Source: Gemmatimonadales bacterium (GTDB lineage: Bacteria; Gemmatimonadota; Gemmatimonadetes; Gemmatimonadales; GWC2-71-9). Taken from it: a DNA stretch of 64,000 nucleotides. The translations under genes were made by a program, and so were the position numbers. Position 1 is the first letter of the stretch, and every line of letters begins with the position of its first letter. The notes under the pieces were generated by a model. It had not been told where the DNA came from. It saw only the letters and a program-made list of their open reading frames with translations, and did not search any database. The stretch lies in contig DASUJH010000020.1 in assembly GCA_036279355.1 (NCBI GenBank), forward strand, positions 1 to 64,000. The letters are read 5' to 3'. Shown one piece after another: positions 8,138-16,191 of this stretch.

Positions 8138-9622
8138 CTAGGGCGATCCGGCCTCGTCGCCGCCGAGCTGGGTCTCGCTGCCCGCCGTCGCGAGATCGAC
8201 GCCGCCGGCGCCGAGCAGGCGGAAGAGCGCCCACTGCGCCCGCTTGGCGGTGCGCGCGCGGGCGCCGTTATAGAGTGCGCTGATCACCAGCACGCCGTCG
8301 CGGCGGCCGAGGTAGCCGGCAAGCGCGGAAACGCTGTCCAGCGTGCCCGTCTTGGCGCGCACGACGCCCGGCGCCAGTACCCCGCGCCCGAGCCGGCGCA
8401 GCGTGCCCATGCCGTTGGCCGGCAGCAGCAGTGGGAACTCCTCGGCTCCGGGCCGTCTCGGCAGCTGCGCGAGGTAAAGCGCCTCCGTGCGTGCGGCCAC
8501 CCGGTCATCGGGTGAGAGACCGCTCCCGTCGTGCAGCTCCACGACCGCCGCCGGGCCAACGACCTGGCGCACGTGTCGCGTGAGCCGCTCTGGCCCGTGG
8601 CCCGCACCAGCCGCCCAGCGCAACAGCAGCTCGGCGCCGACGTTGAGGCTCCGCCGGTTTACTTCGCTCGCAATCGAGTCGAATGGAGGGGACGACACCT
8701 CGGCCAGCACGGCGGGCGCGTCGTCCGGACTCGTACGCGGGGTGACGCGACCGCGGTCCCAGGCGATGCCGGCCCGCTCGAGCGCCGCGCCCCATGCGCA
8801 TTCCAGCACCTGCTCCGGGTCTTCCGCCACCGCACTGAAGCCCTGGGGGCGCGCAGACAGGCCGATGCTGCCCGTGATGGTCCACCCACCGTCGCCGGTT
8901 GCCGCCATGTGAAGGTGGCGCGCGCTGCCCGCGGCGGTGCTCGCCTCGACGCGCACCATCGACTCCAGTCCCGCCGGGATCGTGAAGACGACTTCCGGCG
9001 GGTCGCCCAGCTTTCGGCCCGGACGCGCCGTGATGCTCACCGTGTTCTCGTGCAGTGTCACGGCGCCGATCGGCGGGGCGTAGAGCTCGCCTGGGTAGCG
9101 GCCGTCCCAGGCCGCGGGAATCACGGTCGCCGTGCGCCCGTTAGCGCTCGTGGTCGTGAGCGCGCCGATAAGCGTGCGCACCCCGAGGGCGTGGAGCTGA
9201 GCCGTGAGCTGGCGGAGCATTCGGCCGGACCGCAGGGTGCGCTCGAACGTCGGGTCGCCGTTCAGCTCGAGGGTCCAGGCTCCCTGCCACGTCCCGGCGG
9301 AATCGACGTGCCCGAGCCCGACCACCCGTGTCGGCAGCGTCGCGTCGGGGCCCACGATGCTCCGGGCGAACCCGGTCGTGAAGATCTTGGCCGTCGAGGC
9401 CGGCAGGAGCGGCTCGTCCGGATTGGCGGACCAGAGCACCTCGCCCGCCGCGTTGGCGATCGCGACGCCCCACTGCCCCGGTGCTGCCTGCGTCGCGTGA
9501 CCGTACCACTGGTCCAGATCGCGCGCGAGGGCCGCCGGAATCGCCTGTGCGGCGCCCGGGCGTGGGCACAGAAAGAGGGCTGCTCCCCAACAAAGGGAGA
9601 AAATCGCGATCGTGCGTCGCAT
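8138..9622 (-). CDS. dacB: D-alanyl-D-alanine carboxypeptidase, PBP4 type (peptidase S13)
   Basis: A 494-residue periplasmic penicillin-binding protein. The start at 9622 gives a signal peptide (MRRTIAIFSL, a hydrophobic core, PGAAQA). The serine-peptidase triad is intact: SxxK as STAK at about residues 76-79, SxN as SLN in NRRSLNVGAELLL, and KTG in RAKTGTLDSVS. A long insertion between SxxK and SxN is typical of class C PBP4. The enzyme trims pentapeptides and opens cross-links in peptidoglycan. It is transcribed divergently from mreB, another cell-wall gene, across a 320-bp shared region. Confidence 0.92.
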   Translation of the reverse strand: MRRTIAIFSLCWGAALFLCPRPGAAQAIPAALARDLDQWYGHATQAAPGQWGVAIANAAGEVLWSANPDEPLLPASTAKIFTTGFARSIVGPDATLPTRVVGLGHVDSAGTWQGAWTLELNGDPTFERTLRSGRMLRQLTAQLHALGVRTLIGALTTTSANGRTATVIPAAWDGRYPGELYAPPIGAVTLHENTVSITARPGRKLGDPPEVVFTIPAGLESMVRVEASTAAGSARHLHMAATGDGGWTITGSIGLSARPQGFSAVAEDPEQVLECAWGAALERAGIAWDRGRVTPRTSPDDAPAVLAEVSSPPFDSIASEVNRRSLNVGAELLLRWAAGAGHGPERLTRHVRQVVGPAAVVELHDGSGLSPDDRVAARTEALYLAQLPRRPGAEEFPLLLPANGMGTLRRLGRGVLAPGVVRAKTGTLDSVSALAGYLGRRDGVLVISALYNGARARTAKRAQWALFRLLGAGGVDLATAGSETQLGGDEAGSP

Positions 9623-9942
9623 GGATGAGTTGAAGACGGTACTGGCAGACCGGAACGCCGGCGCCTCGACCGGCATGACGGTACGCGATCGACCCCGAAA
9701 TCAGCAAGCCCCGGGCCAGTGATCGCTGCGAAACCTTGCATGGCATGGAACTTGGTATCGCATGCCCCGCGTGTTCGGCGCCGCGCCGCCTCCGTCTGCG
9801 TGAGCTCGAATGCGCATCGTCAACCCTCGCGTGAATCGCGAGCCCCAGGGACATCTGCACGGCTCCGCGCTCGTCGCCCGCCTGCGTTGCTCTCTATCGA
9901 AAGACTCGGCCGCCGCGCCGCCAGCCCCGAAGGACGTACGTC
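9623..9942. promoter_or_regulatory. Divergent intergenic region dacB / mreB
   Basis: A 320-bp non-coding stretch between two divergent cell-wall genes, so it must hold the promoters of both. I see a 6-bp inverted repeat CTCGCG-TGAAT-CGCGAG (9826-9842), a possible operator, and a 10-bp palindrome GACGTACGTC (9933-9942) that ends at the mreB ATG. The mreB ribosome binding site AAGGA lies about 8 nt before its ATG. No strong -35/-10 pair can be named for either direction. Confidence 0.45.
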
Positions 9943-11034
9943 ATGACCGCAGTGCTTCATCCCCATCCGGCCGCGGCCCTCGCCGCGCCTTCTCGTCCGC
10001 TCGCCGCGCCCGCATTCCTCCGCCGCATCTGGCGCCCCGCCACCGATCTCGCCGTCGATCTGGGCACCGCGAATACGCTCGTCGTGGTTCAGGGCGAGGG
10101 GCTGGTGCTCGACGAGCCCACCGTCGCCGCCGTCGGCCCCGGCGGCGAGGTGCTCGGCGCCGGCCTCGACGCCAAGCGGATGATCGGCCGCGCGCCCGCG
10201 GGCGTGCGGGTCATCCGCCCGCTCAAGGACGGCGTGATCGCCGACTTCAGCGTGGCGGAGCAACTGCTTCGCACGTTCCTTCGGCGGGTGCTCGACCGAC
10301 ATCTCATTCGGATGAAGCCAAGCGTGCTGGTCTGCGTCCCCTCTTGCATCACCGATGTCGAGCGCCGCGCCGTCCGCGACGCGGCTCGGAGCGCCGGCGC
10401 CAAGCGGCTCCGCACGGTGGACGAGCCGGTGGCCGCCGCGATCGGCGCGGGCCTGCCCGTGAACGAGCCGTCAGGGAGCCTCGTGGTGGACGTGGGCGGC
10501 GGCACGACCGACGTCGCCGTGCTCTCGCTCGGGAGCGTCGTGTGCGATGCGTCGATCCGTACCGGCGGTGATGCGATGGACCAGGCGATCGTCCAGTTCC
10601 TGCGGAAGCACTACAACCTGCTGGTGGGCGACGCGACCGCCGAGCGGGTGAAGCTCGCGCTCGGCTCGGCGGCGCCGTTCGAGGTCGAGCAGACGCTGCC
10701 GGTGCGCGGCCGCGATCTGATCTCGGGACTCCCGCGCACCGTGACCGTGGAGTCGGTCGGCGTGCGCGACGCGATGCACGAGCCGGTGCAGCGAATCGTG
10801 AACGCGGTGCGTCGGGTGCTCGAGGCAACGCCGCCGGAGCTCTCGCGGGACCTGGTGGACCGGGGGATCGTGCTGACGGGCGGCGGTGCGATGATCCGCG
10901 GGCTCGACGCGCTCCTCACGTACGAGACCGGGCTGCCGGTGCGGGTGGATCTCGATCCGCTCACCTCGGTGGTGCGCGGAACCGGGATGATTCTGGGCGA
11001 GCCTGGGAGGTGGGCGGACGTGCTGGCGGCGTAG
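9943..11034 (+). CDS. mreB: MreB-like rod-shape actin
   Basis: A 363-residue actin-fold ATPase. Phosphate loop 1 DLAVDLGTANTLV, phosphate loop 2 VVDVGGGTTDVAV, the adenosine motif GIVLTGGGAMIRGLD and the interface segment around DEPVAAAIGAGL all match MreB. It directs peptidoglycan synthesis along the cell side wall, working with MreC, MreD, PBP2 and RodA. About 30 Ala/Pro-rich residues precede the actin fold, longer than in E. coli MreB. No mreC or mreD follows; instead the stop codon touches the 3' end of a convergent tRNA gene, so this copy stands alone. Confidence 0.93.
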   Translation: MTAVLHPHPAAALAAPSRPLAAPAFLRRIWRPATDLAVDLGTANTLVVVQGEGLVLDEPTVAAVGPGGEVLGAGLDAKRMIGRAPAGVRVIRPLKDGVIADFSVAEQLLRTFLRRVLDRHLIRMKPSVLVCVPSCITDVERRAVRDAARSAGAKRLRTVDEPVAAAIGAGLPVNEPSGSLVVDVGGGTTDVAVLSLGSVVCDASIRTGGDAMDQAIVQFLRKHYNLLVGDATAERVKLALGSAAPFEVEQTLPVRGRDLISGLPRTVTVESVGVRDAMHEPVQRIVNAVRRVLEATPPELSRDLVDRGIVLTGGGAMIRGLDALLTYETGLPVRVDLDPLTSVVRGTGMILGEPGRWADVLAA

Positions 11035-11117
11035 TGCCCGAGGCGAGAGTCGAACTCGCACGGGGTTGCCCCCGGTGGATTTTGAGTCCACTGCGTCTGC
11101 CATTCCGCCACTCGGGC
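11035..11117 (-). tRNA. tRNA-Leu (anticodon CAA)
   Basis: An 83-nt class II tRNA read on the minus strand. The acceptor stem pairs GCCCGAG with CTCGGGC (7 bp, discriminator A at 11035). The anticodon stem GTGGA/TCCAC encloses loop CTCAAAA, giving anticodon CAA for UUG codons. A short variable arm follows, and the T arm reads GCGAG-TTCGACT-CTCGC. The 3' CCA is not encoded. The mreB stop codon on the other strand ends at 11034, directly next to the last tRNA base. Confidence 0.95.
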
Positions 11118-11196
11118 CCGGCGGGTAACCTCGCGGGGCGCTCGGCGCCACGCAAGCGCGCGGACACGCCGCGAACGCGCTGCCTCGCGTCGAACC

Positions 11197-11233
11197 TTGT
11201 TCCACGCCCGTTCGCCGATACTATTCTGCGCCT
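11197..11233 (+). promoter_or_regulatory. Candidate ppa promoter, leaderless layout
   Basis: TTGTTC (11197-11202) is followed after 16 nt by TACTAT (11219-11224), overlapping TATTCT (11222-11227). The ppa ATG begins 6 nt after TATTCT and no ribosome binding site is present, so the transcript would begin at or very near the AUG. Confidence 0.4.
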
Positions 11234-11815
11234 ATGCCCGCGCCGTCCGCACCCGCCGCCCGCCCCGCGCCCGCGCGCCACTTCCACCCGTGGCACGACA
11301 TCCCCACGGGCAGAGCGCCGCCCGAGCAGGTGACGGCCGTGATCGAGATCCCCACCAACGAGCGCAACAAGTACGAGCTGGACAAGGAGCTGGGCGTCTT
11401 CCGCCTCGACCGCGTGCTCTTCAGCGCGGTCCAGTATCCCGGCGACTACGGCTTCCTCCCACGCACCCTCGCCGATGACGGCGACCCGCTCGACATCCTC
11501 GTCCTCATGACCATCCCGGTCTTCACCGGCTGCCTGGTCGAGGCGCGCCCGGTCGGGCTCTTCCACCTGGTGGACCGCGGCATCGCCGACGAAAAAGTGC
11601 TTGCCGTTCCGCTCGGCGATCCCTACTCCGAAGGCATCAACGATCTCGCCGACGTTCCGCCGCACTACCTGCGCGAGGTCGAGCACTTCTTCCGGGTGTA
11701 CAAGGACCTCGAGGGCACCCGAACGGTCACCCGCGGCTTCGAGGATGCGGCCGCCGCGCGCGCGGCCATCGTGCGCGCCATGCAGGCGTACGCGGCCAGG
11801 TTCGGCGCCGCCTGA
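11234..11815 (+). CDS. ppa: Inorganic pyrophosphatase, family I
   Basis: A 193-residue soluble pyrophosphatase. The signature DDGDPLDILVL (residues 81-91) carries the metal-binding aspartates; upstream EIPTNERNKYELDKELGVFRLDR and YPGDYGF match the family I active site, and EVEHFFRVYKDLEG matches its C-terminal part. It hydrolyses pyrophosphate and so drives biosynthetic reactions. The first 18 or so residues are a Pro/Ala-rich extension. No ribosome binding site is visible and a -10-like element ends 6 nt before the ATG. The next gene begins 2 bp after the stop. Confidence 0.96.
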   Translation: MPAPSAPAARPAPARHFHPWHDIPTGRAPPEQVTAVIEIPTNERNKYELDKELGVFRLDRVLFSAVQYPGDYGFLPRTLADDGDPLDILVLMTIPVFTGCLVEARPVGLFHLVDRGIADEKVLAVPLGDPYSEGINDLADVPPHYLREVEHFFRVYKDLEGTRTVTRGFEDAAAARAAIVRAMQAYAARFGAA

Positions 11816-11817
11816 CG

Positions 11818-12162
11818 ATGCGCATGGCCCGCCCGCTGCGCCGCCTGCTGGCGCTCGCCCTCCTCGCGACGTTTCCCGGTGTGGGCGCGGCGATGCCGCT
11901 CCTGGCCGACGCCGCCCCGCTGCACCACGCCGAACACGGGCACCACCAGGGACACCACTCGGGTCAGCACCCCGGCGACTGCTGCGATCTCTGCATCGCC
12001 GCCTGCGCCGTCTGCTCGCTTCCGGATGCGGCCGCGGCGCCGGTCGCGGCCTACACGCCCGCATCGCCGCCGGCGCCGATCGCGCCGGCCGCCGCGCCGC
12101 TCCGGGCACCGCGCGATCATCGCCTCCCCTTCCCCATCGGTCCGCCCACGCTCCGCGCCTGA
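11818..12162 (+). CDS. Small exported His/Cys-rich protein (DUF2946-like)
   Basis: A 114-residue protein with an N-terminal signal peptide (MRMARPLRRLLALALLATFPG), a histidine-rich stretch (HHAEHGHHQGHHSGQH, about residues 36-51), a cysteine cluster (CCDLCIAACAVC) and a Pro-rich end finishing RLPFPIGPPTLRA. This layout resembles DUF2946-type small proteins that often lie upstream of TonB-dependent receptors in metal (copper or heme) contexts. It starts 2 bp after ppa and is followed 66 bp later by a TonB receptor gene. Metal binding is inferred from composition and context. Confidence 0.65.
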   Translation: MRMARPLRRLLALALLATFPGVGAAMPLLADAAPLHHAEHGHHQGHHSGQHPGDCCDLCIAACAVCSLPDAAAAPVAAYTPASPPAPIAPAAAPLRAPRDHRLPFPIGPPTLRA

Positions 12163-12172
12163 TCCGGTCGCC

Positions 12173-12197
12173 CCGGCGGTGCCATTCCCACCGCCGG
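12173..12197 (+). promoter_or_regulatory. Strong hairpin before the TonB receptor gene
   Basis: A perfect 9-bp stem, CCGGCGGTG / CACCGCCGG, with a 7-nt loop lies between the small His/Cys-rich gene and the receptor gene. No T-tract follows, so it is more likely an mRNA processing, stability or attenuation element than a terminator. The receptor has its own GGAG site 5 nt before its ATG. Confidence 0.45.
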
Positions 12198-12228
12198 CTT
12201 ATCACGACCCGAGATTTGCGGAGCCTTC

Positions 12229-14322
12229 ATGCGACATGTTTTCGTCGCGCGACGCGTTGCCGTCGCGCTTTTGCTCTGGTGGGCAAACGCTCTCGCCGCA
12301 CCGGCAGCCGCGCGCGCACAGCAGCCAGCGCACCCCGACACCGCCCGGCAGCAGCCCGACACGCTGCGCCAGCGATCGGATACGCTCGTCCGGCCGGTCA
12401 CCACGCTCAAAGAGGTGACCGTCACCGCGACGCCGATGCGGCGCCAGTCGCCCGCCTCGAGCACGACCGTGTCCGCCGGCGAAATCGAGCGCGCCCCCGC
12501 CACGAACCCGTGGGACCTGTTGCGCCAGACGGCCGGCGTCGAGGTGCACGAGCAGGGTCAGGGGCCGGGCTTCGCGCCCACCGCATCGCTCCGCGGCTTC
12601 AGCTCCGACCACTCGACCGACCTGGCACTCTGGGTCGACGGCGTGCCGGTGAACGAGCCGGTGAACGGCCACGCCGAGGGCTACAACGACTGGAGCCTGC
12701 TCTTTCCCGAGGCCATCCACGATGTCGAGGTGATCGACGGTCCGGTGAACCCGCGCTTCGGCAACTTTGCGCTCGCCGGGGTCGTCAACGTGCGCACGCT
12801 CGAGCGGATGCAGGGGAGCCGTGCCGAGCTTTCGGGCGGCGCGTATGGACGGCTCGAGGGCAGCTTTCTGACCGGCGTCGACCAGCCGACGACCGGCGCC
12901 GTGTTGGGCGTTCGCGGGCTGCGCGAAGGCGGATGGCGGCCGCACAGCGGCTACGATCTGGGACAGCTCCACGCCCGCGCAGTGCACCAGCTCTCCGATC
13001 GCGCGACGATCGACGCCGGCATCGGCCTCTATGGAGCCGGGTGGGATTCGCCCGGCTATCTCACGACGGCCCAATTCGCCGCGCGCGACTATGACGTGGT
13101 GGTGGACCCGACCGACGGCGGCTTCAAGCGGCGCGCGCAGGAGCGGGTAAGCCTCCGCTACATTGCCGGCCCTTCGCTGCTGTGGCGCTCGACGGTCTAC
13201 GCCACCCAGGGCCGCTGGCAGCTCTTTCTCAACATCCCCCCCGAACCCGGCGAGGGCGAAGGCTCGGGCAGCCAGTCGGAGGAGGAGGACACCCGCTACG
13301 GCTTCGGCGCCACGAGTGCGCTCACCTGGAGCGGCTCGCGCGCCGAGGTGACCGTCGGCACGGAAGGGCGGTGGGACCATGCCGATTACGAGAACTGGCT
13401 CACGCAGGCGCGCGTGCGCCAGGAGCCCCGCACACTCGTCGGCGCGCGGCAGGCGTCGGGCGCGCTGTTCCTCGCGTCGAGCGCCGATCTCACCCATCAC
13501 TTCCGCCTGAACCTCGGCAGCCGGGTCGACGTCCTGGGCACTCGCTCGTCACCCACCCCGGTGCCCGACGCAGCGCCGGGTGGCGCCGACGAAACGCAGC
13601 CCCCCGCGGCCGACACGCGCGCGGTCGTGAGCCCCAAGCTCGGCGCCCTCTACCACATCCCCCGGCTCGGCGCGGTGTACGTAAACGTGTCGCGCGGCTT
13701 CCGCGCCGCCGACGGCGTCATCACCGATCCGTCGATGCCGTTCATCACGAGTTGGGCGTACGAGGCGGGTGTGAAGCTCGATCTCCATCGGGTGACCGCG
13801 AGCGCCGCGCTCTTCCGGGCCGACGTGAGCAACGAGCAGACGTTCGATCCGATCACCCTCACCACCACGAGCGGTGGCGCGAGCCGCCGCCAGGGGGTCG
13901 AGCTGACGGCGGACGCGCACCTCACCCCGGCGCTGCGGGCCCATGGAGACTGGACCTTTACCGACGCGACCTACCGCGACTTCATCACCGAGGATGGCGA
14001 TGATCTCTCCGGGACGCCGGTGTTCAACACGGCGAAGTACGTGGGCTCGGCCGCGGTCGAGCTGTCACCCCCGGGCGCGGCATGGCTCGCGCAGGTGAGC
14101 ACCAACGCCGTGGGTCCGTACACGCCATTCGACCAACCGGGCGTGACACTCCCCGCCTATGCCTTGCTGCATGTCGGCGGCGAATATCGCGTGGGAGATG
14201 CGGTGCTGCAGTTGGGCGTGCGCAACGTGATGGACCACGCCTACGCCGAGATCCGTGCCGGCGAGTTTATCGCGCCGGGCCAGCCGCGATCGGTGTACGG
14301 CGGAGTGCGCTATCGATTCTGA
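12229..14322 (+). CDS. TonB-dependent outer-membrane receptor
   Basis: A 697-residue receptor: signal peptide (residues 1-31), a TonB-box-like segment near TLKEVTVTATPMRR (about 60-73), a plug domain containing NPWDLLRQTAGVEVHEQG, TASLRGFSS, DGVPVNEPVNGH and VEVIDGPVNPRFGNFALAGVVNV, then a beta-barrel ending in the outer-membrane signal YRF. Such receptors import scarce metal complexes or cofactors using TonB energy. The His/Cys-rich exported protein directly upstream suggests a metal ligand, but the substrate cannot be read from the sequence. The 3' end overlaps the convergent Spy-like gene by 13 bp. Confidence 0.92.
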   Translation: MRHVFVARRVAVALLLWWANALAAPAAARAQQPAHPDTARQQPDTLRQRSDTLVRPVTTLKEVTVTATPMRRQSPASSTTVSAGEIERAPATNPWDLLRQTAGVEVHEQGQGPGFAPTASLRGFSSDHSTDLALWVDGVPVNEPVNGHAEGYNDWSLLFPEAIHDVEVIDGPVNPRFGNFALAGVVNVRTLERMQGSRAELSGGAYGRLEGSFLTGVDQPTTGAVLGVRGLREGGWRPHSGYDLGQLHARAVHQLSDRATIDAGIGLYGAGWDSPGYLTTAQFAARDYDVVVDPTDGGFKRRAQERVSLRYIAGPSLLWRSTVYATQGRWQLFLNIPPEPGEGEGSGSQSEEEDTRYGFGATSALTWSGSRAEVTVGTEGRWDHADYENWLTQARVRQEPRTLVGARQASGALFLASSADLTHHFRLNLGSRVDVLGTRSSPTPVPDAAPGGADETQPPAADTRAVVSPKLGALYHIPRLGAVYVNVSRGFRAADGVITDPSMPFITSWAYEAGVKLDLHRVTASAALFRADVSNEQTFDPITLTTTSGGASRRQGVELTADAHLTPALRAHGDWTFTDATYRDFITEDGDDLSGTPVFNTAKYVGSAAVELSPPGAAWLAQVSTNAVGPYTPFDQPGVTLPAYALLHVGGEYRVGDAVLQLGVRNVMDHAYAEIRAGEFIAPGQPRSVYGGVRYRF

Positions 14323-14861
14323 TAGCGGAATCGTGGCCCGGGCCTTCGCCCGCGGCCGCGGGCCGGTGGGAGGCCCTGCTCTTCCCGGCGCCGCTCGCGG
14401 ATCTGCTGCACCCGGCGCTGGAGCCGCTCCCGCATGACGAAGAGCCGGGAGCGCTGGACCGGTGTCAGATAGCGGGCCATGTCGCGGTTTTCATCGCGAA
14501 AGGTCTGCGCGTACGCCGACTTGATGTTGACCAGGCCGTCGGTAAGCCGGGAGACGCTGTCCTGATTGGCGGCAACGCCGGGCCGAAGTTGCCCGGCGAG
14601 CGCCTGGCGCAGGTCCCGCTCCCGGCGCTGGAGCTCGCGGCGGCGATCGCCGTAGGTGTTCGCGGTCACTCGGAGCTGCGCGGCCTGCTCATCGCTGAGC
14701 CCGAGCTGCTCCTTCACCCGCTCGGCAAAACGATCTTCGATTTGCTGGCGCAGCGCGGCGGCGCGCGAAGGATCCTTATCCGGGCCGGTGGGCACCTGCG
14801 CGCGGGCCGGCACCGCGGCGCCCGCGAGGAGCACGACGCACCACCAGCAGATCGCGCGCAT
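14310..14861 (-). CDS. Spy/CpxP-like periplasmic protein
   Basis: A 183-residue exported, highly charged helical protein: signal peptide (CVVLLAGAAVPARAQ), then long amphipathic helices rich in Arg, Glu and Gln, with the LTxxQ-type motif YLTPVQRSRL near residue 133. Spy and CpxP proteins are periplasmic stress chaperones or sensors. It is the third gene of an overlapping operon after an ECF sigma factor and its anti-sigma factor, which fits an envelope-stress unit where this protein senses or repairs damage. It shares one base with the anti-sigma gene. Confidence 0.7.
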   Translation of the reverse strand: MRAICWWCVVLLAGAAVPARAQVPTGPDKDPSRAAALRQQIEDRFAERVKEQLGLSDEQAAQLRVTANTYGDRRRELQRRERDLRQALAGQLRPGVAANQDSVSRLTDGLVNIKSAYAQTFRDENRDMARYLTPVQRSRLFVMRERLQRRVQQIRERRREEQGLPPARGRGRRPGPRFRYQNR

Positions 14862-15409
14862 CAGCCCTCCAATCCGTTGAGCAGGCTTCTCAGACCTGTC
14901 GTGTCGAGGTCGCCCAGGCCAGCGTCGTCGTCGCCCGTGAGCGGCGCAGTCGCCGGGTCATCGGAAGCGGTCGCGGGCTGGTTCATCGCCTGCAGCACCG
15001 CCTGCAGGTCGTCCGTCCCCAGGCTGTCGAGCTCCGGGAGCGGGATGCCGAGGGCACCGACCTCGACCGAAGTCGCACTGGCTGGTACGCGGCGCGTGGG
15101 CTGACCGGTCCAGATAGCGAGTGCCAGCGCCGCCGCCGCGGCGAGCCCCGCGAGGCCCCACCCCTGCCGCCGCCGCCGGTCCTGCAGCGCCTCGGCCCGG
15201 AGCCGGCCGAGCACCCGCTCGGTTAGCTGGTGCACGTCGATCCCCGCCGGGGCGGCAATGCCCAGGCGGCCGGCGGTCGTCACGAGCGCCCATTCGTCCC
15301 GGCACGCGCCGCAGGCCGCGAGGTGCCCGGTTTCCTCGTCGCTCCACGCGCCGTGTCCGAGCGACACCTCGGGCATGCGGTCAGACATCTGTTCGCACGT
15401 GATCATCAT
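14861..15409 (-). CDS. Anti-sigma factor, zinc-finger (zf-HC2) type
   Basis: A 182-residue membrane protein. The N terminus has the zf-HC2 motif (CEQMSDRMPEV, then HLAACGACRDEW), the sigma-binding anti-sigma domain. One transmembrane helix follows (GWGLAGLAAAAALALAIWTG, about residues 83-102), with an acidic extracytoplasmic tail rich in Asp. It should hold the ECF sigma factor at the membrane until an envelope signal arrives. Its ATG overlaps the sigma gene's stop by 4 bp, the usual sigma/anti-sigma coupling. Confidence 0.85.
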   Translation of the reverse strand: MMITCEQMSDRMPEVSLGHGAWSDEETGHLAACGACRDEWALVTTAGRLGIAAPAGIDVHQLTERVLGRLRAEALQDRRRRQGWGLAGLAAAAALALAIWTGQPTRRVPASATSVEVGALGIPLPELDSLGTDDLQAVLQAMNQPATASDDPATAPLTGDDDAGLGDLDTTGLRSLLNGLEG

Positions 15410-15984
15410 CGCACCAGCTCCTTCAATCGCTTGACCGCATGATGGTAGTGTACCCGTGCCGCGCCGGGCGTAGTTCCGAGCGCAACCGCAATGTCTTCGT
15501 ACGAGCGGCCCTCCTGCGCCCGGAGGAGAAACACCTCTCGCTGGAGGCGCGGCAGGCGACCCAGCTCTCGCCGCATCCGCTCCTCGGCCTCCGCCGCGGC
15601 GAGATCGGCCTCAGGATCGGCGTGGTCCGGAATGTCACGGTCGTCGATCGAGACAACTTGCCGTCCCTTCCGCCTGCGGTAGTCGTCCTTGAGCAAGTTG
15701 CCCGCGATGGTGAACAGCCAGCTGCGAAACGATGCCTCGGCCCGCCACCCGTGCACGCTTCGAAAGGCGCGGAAGAACGTTTCCTGCGTGAGATCCTCGA
15801 TGTCGCTCGTGCCCGCACCCGTACTGTAGAGGAAGCGCCCGACGGCGGCGAGATGGCGGTGCACCAGCGTGGCGGCCGCGCGCTCGTCCCCGGTTCGGTA
15901 GGCCGCGACGAGGTCGGCGTCGGTCGGCGCATCGGCTTCGGGCCCGCGGGCCTTGGGCGCGTCAACGCCGCGTCTGGCACTCAT
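15406..15984 (-). CDS. ECF-family RNA polymerase sigma factor
   Basis: A 192-residue sigma-70 group 4 protein. Region 2 is DLVAAYRTGDERAAATLVHRH through DIEDLTQETFFRAFRSVHGW and SFRSWLFTIAGNLLKDDYRR; region 4 is LPRLQREVFLLRAQEGRSYEDIAVALGTTPGAARVHYHHAVKRLKEL. An N-terminal extension of about 20 residues precedes region 2. It is the first gene of a sigma / anti-sigma / Spy-like operon, which suggests an envelope-stress regulon. No clear autoregulatory promoter is visible in the 200 bp upstream. Confidence 0.94.
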   Translation of the reverse strand: MSARRGVDAPKARGPEADAPTDADLVAAYRTGDERAAATLVHRHLAAVGRFLYSTGAGTSDIEDLTQETFFRAFRSVHGWRAEASFRSWLFTIAGNLLKDDYRRRKGRQVVSIDDRDIPDHADPEADLAAAEAEERMRRELGRLPRLQREVFLLRAQEGRSYEDIAVALGTTPGAARVHYHHAVKRLKELVR

Positions 15985-16191
15985 TCAGCGCGGTGTGACG
16001 CGGGAGGCTGCGGGGCGTTAAGCGAGCGGGGTCGGGCGACGTCCAGCGTACGACGATCCACGGGCGTCCTCCACCAACCGGTGAGCGCAGGCCGCCAAGC
16101 GGCAACGCGGTAATGACTTCGATGGATCAGATGAAGCGATTTCGCTGCTGTCAGGATCGCGCTGACCACTGCCCGAGGCTATTTTCGCGCC

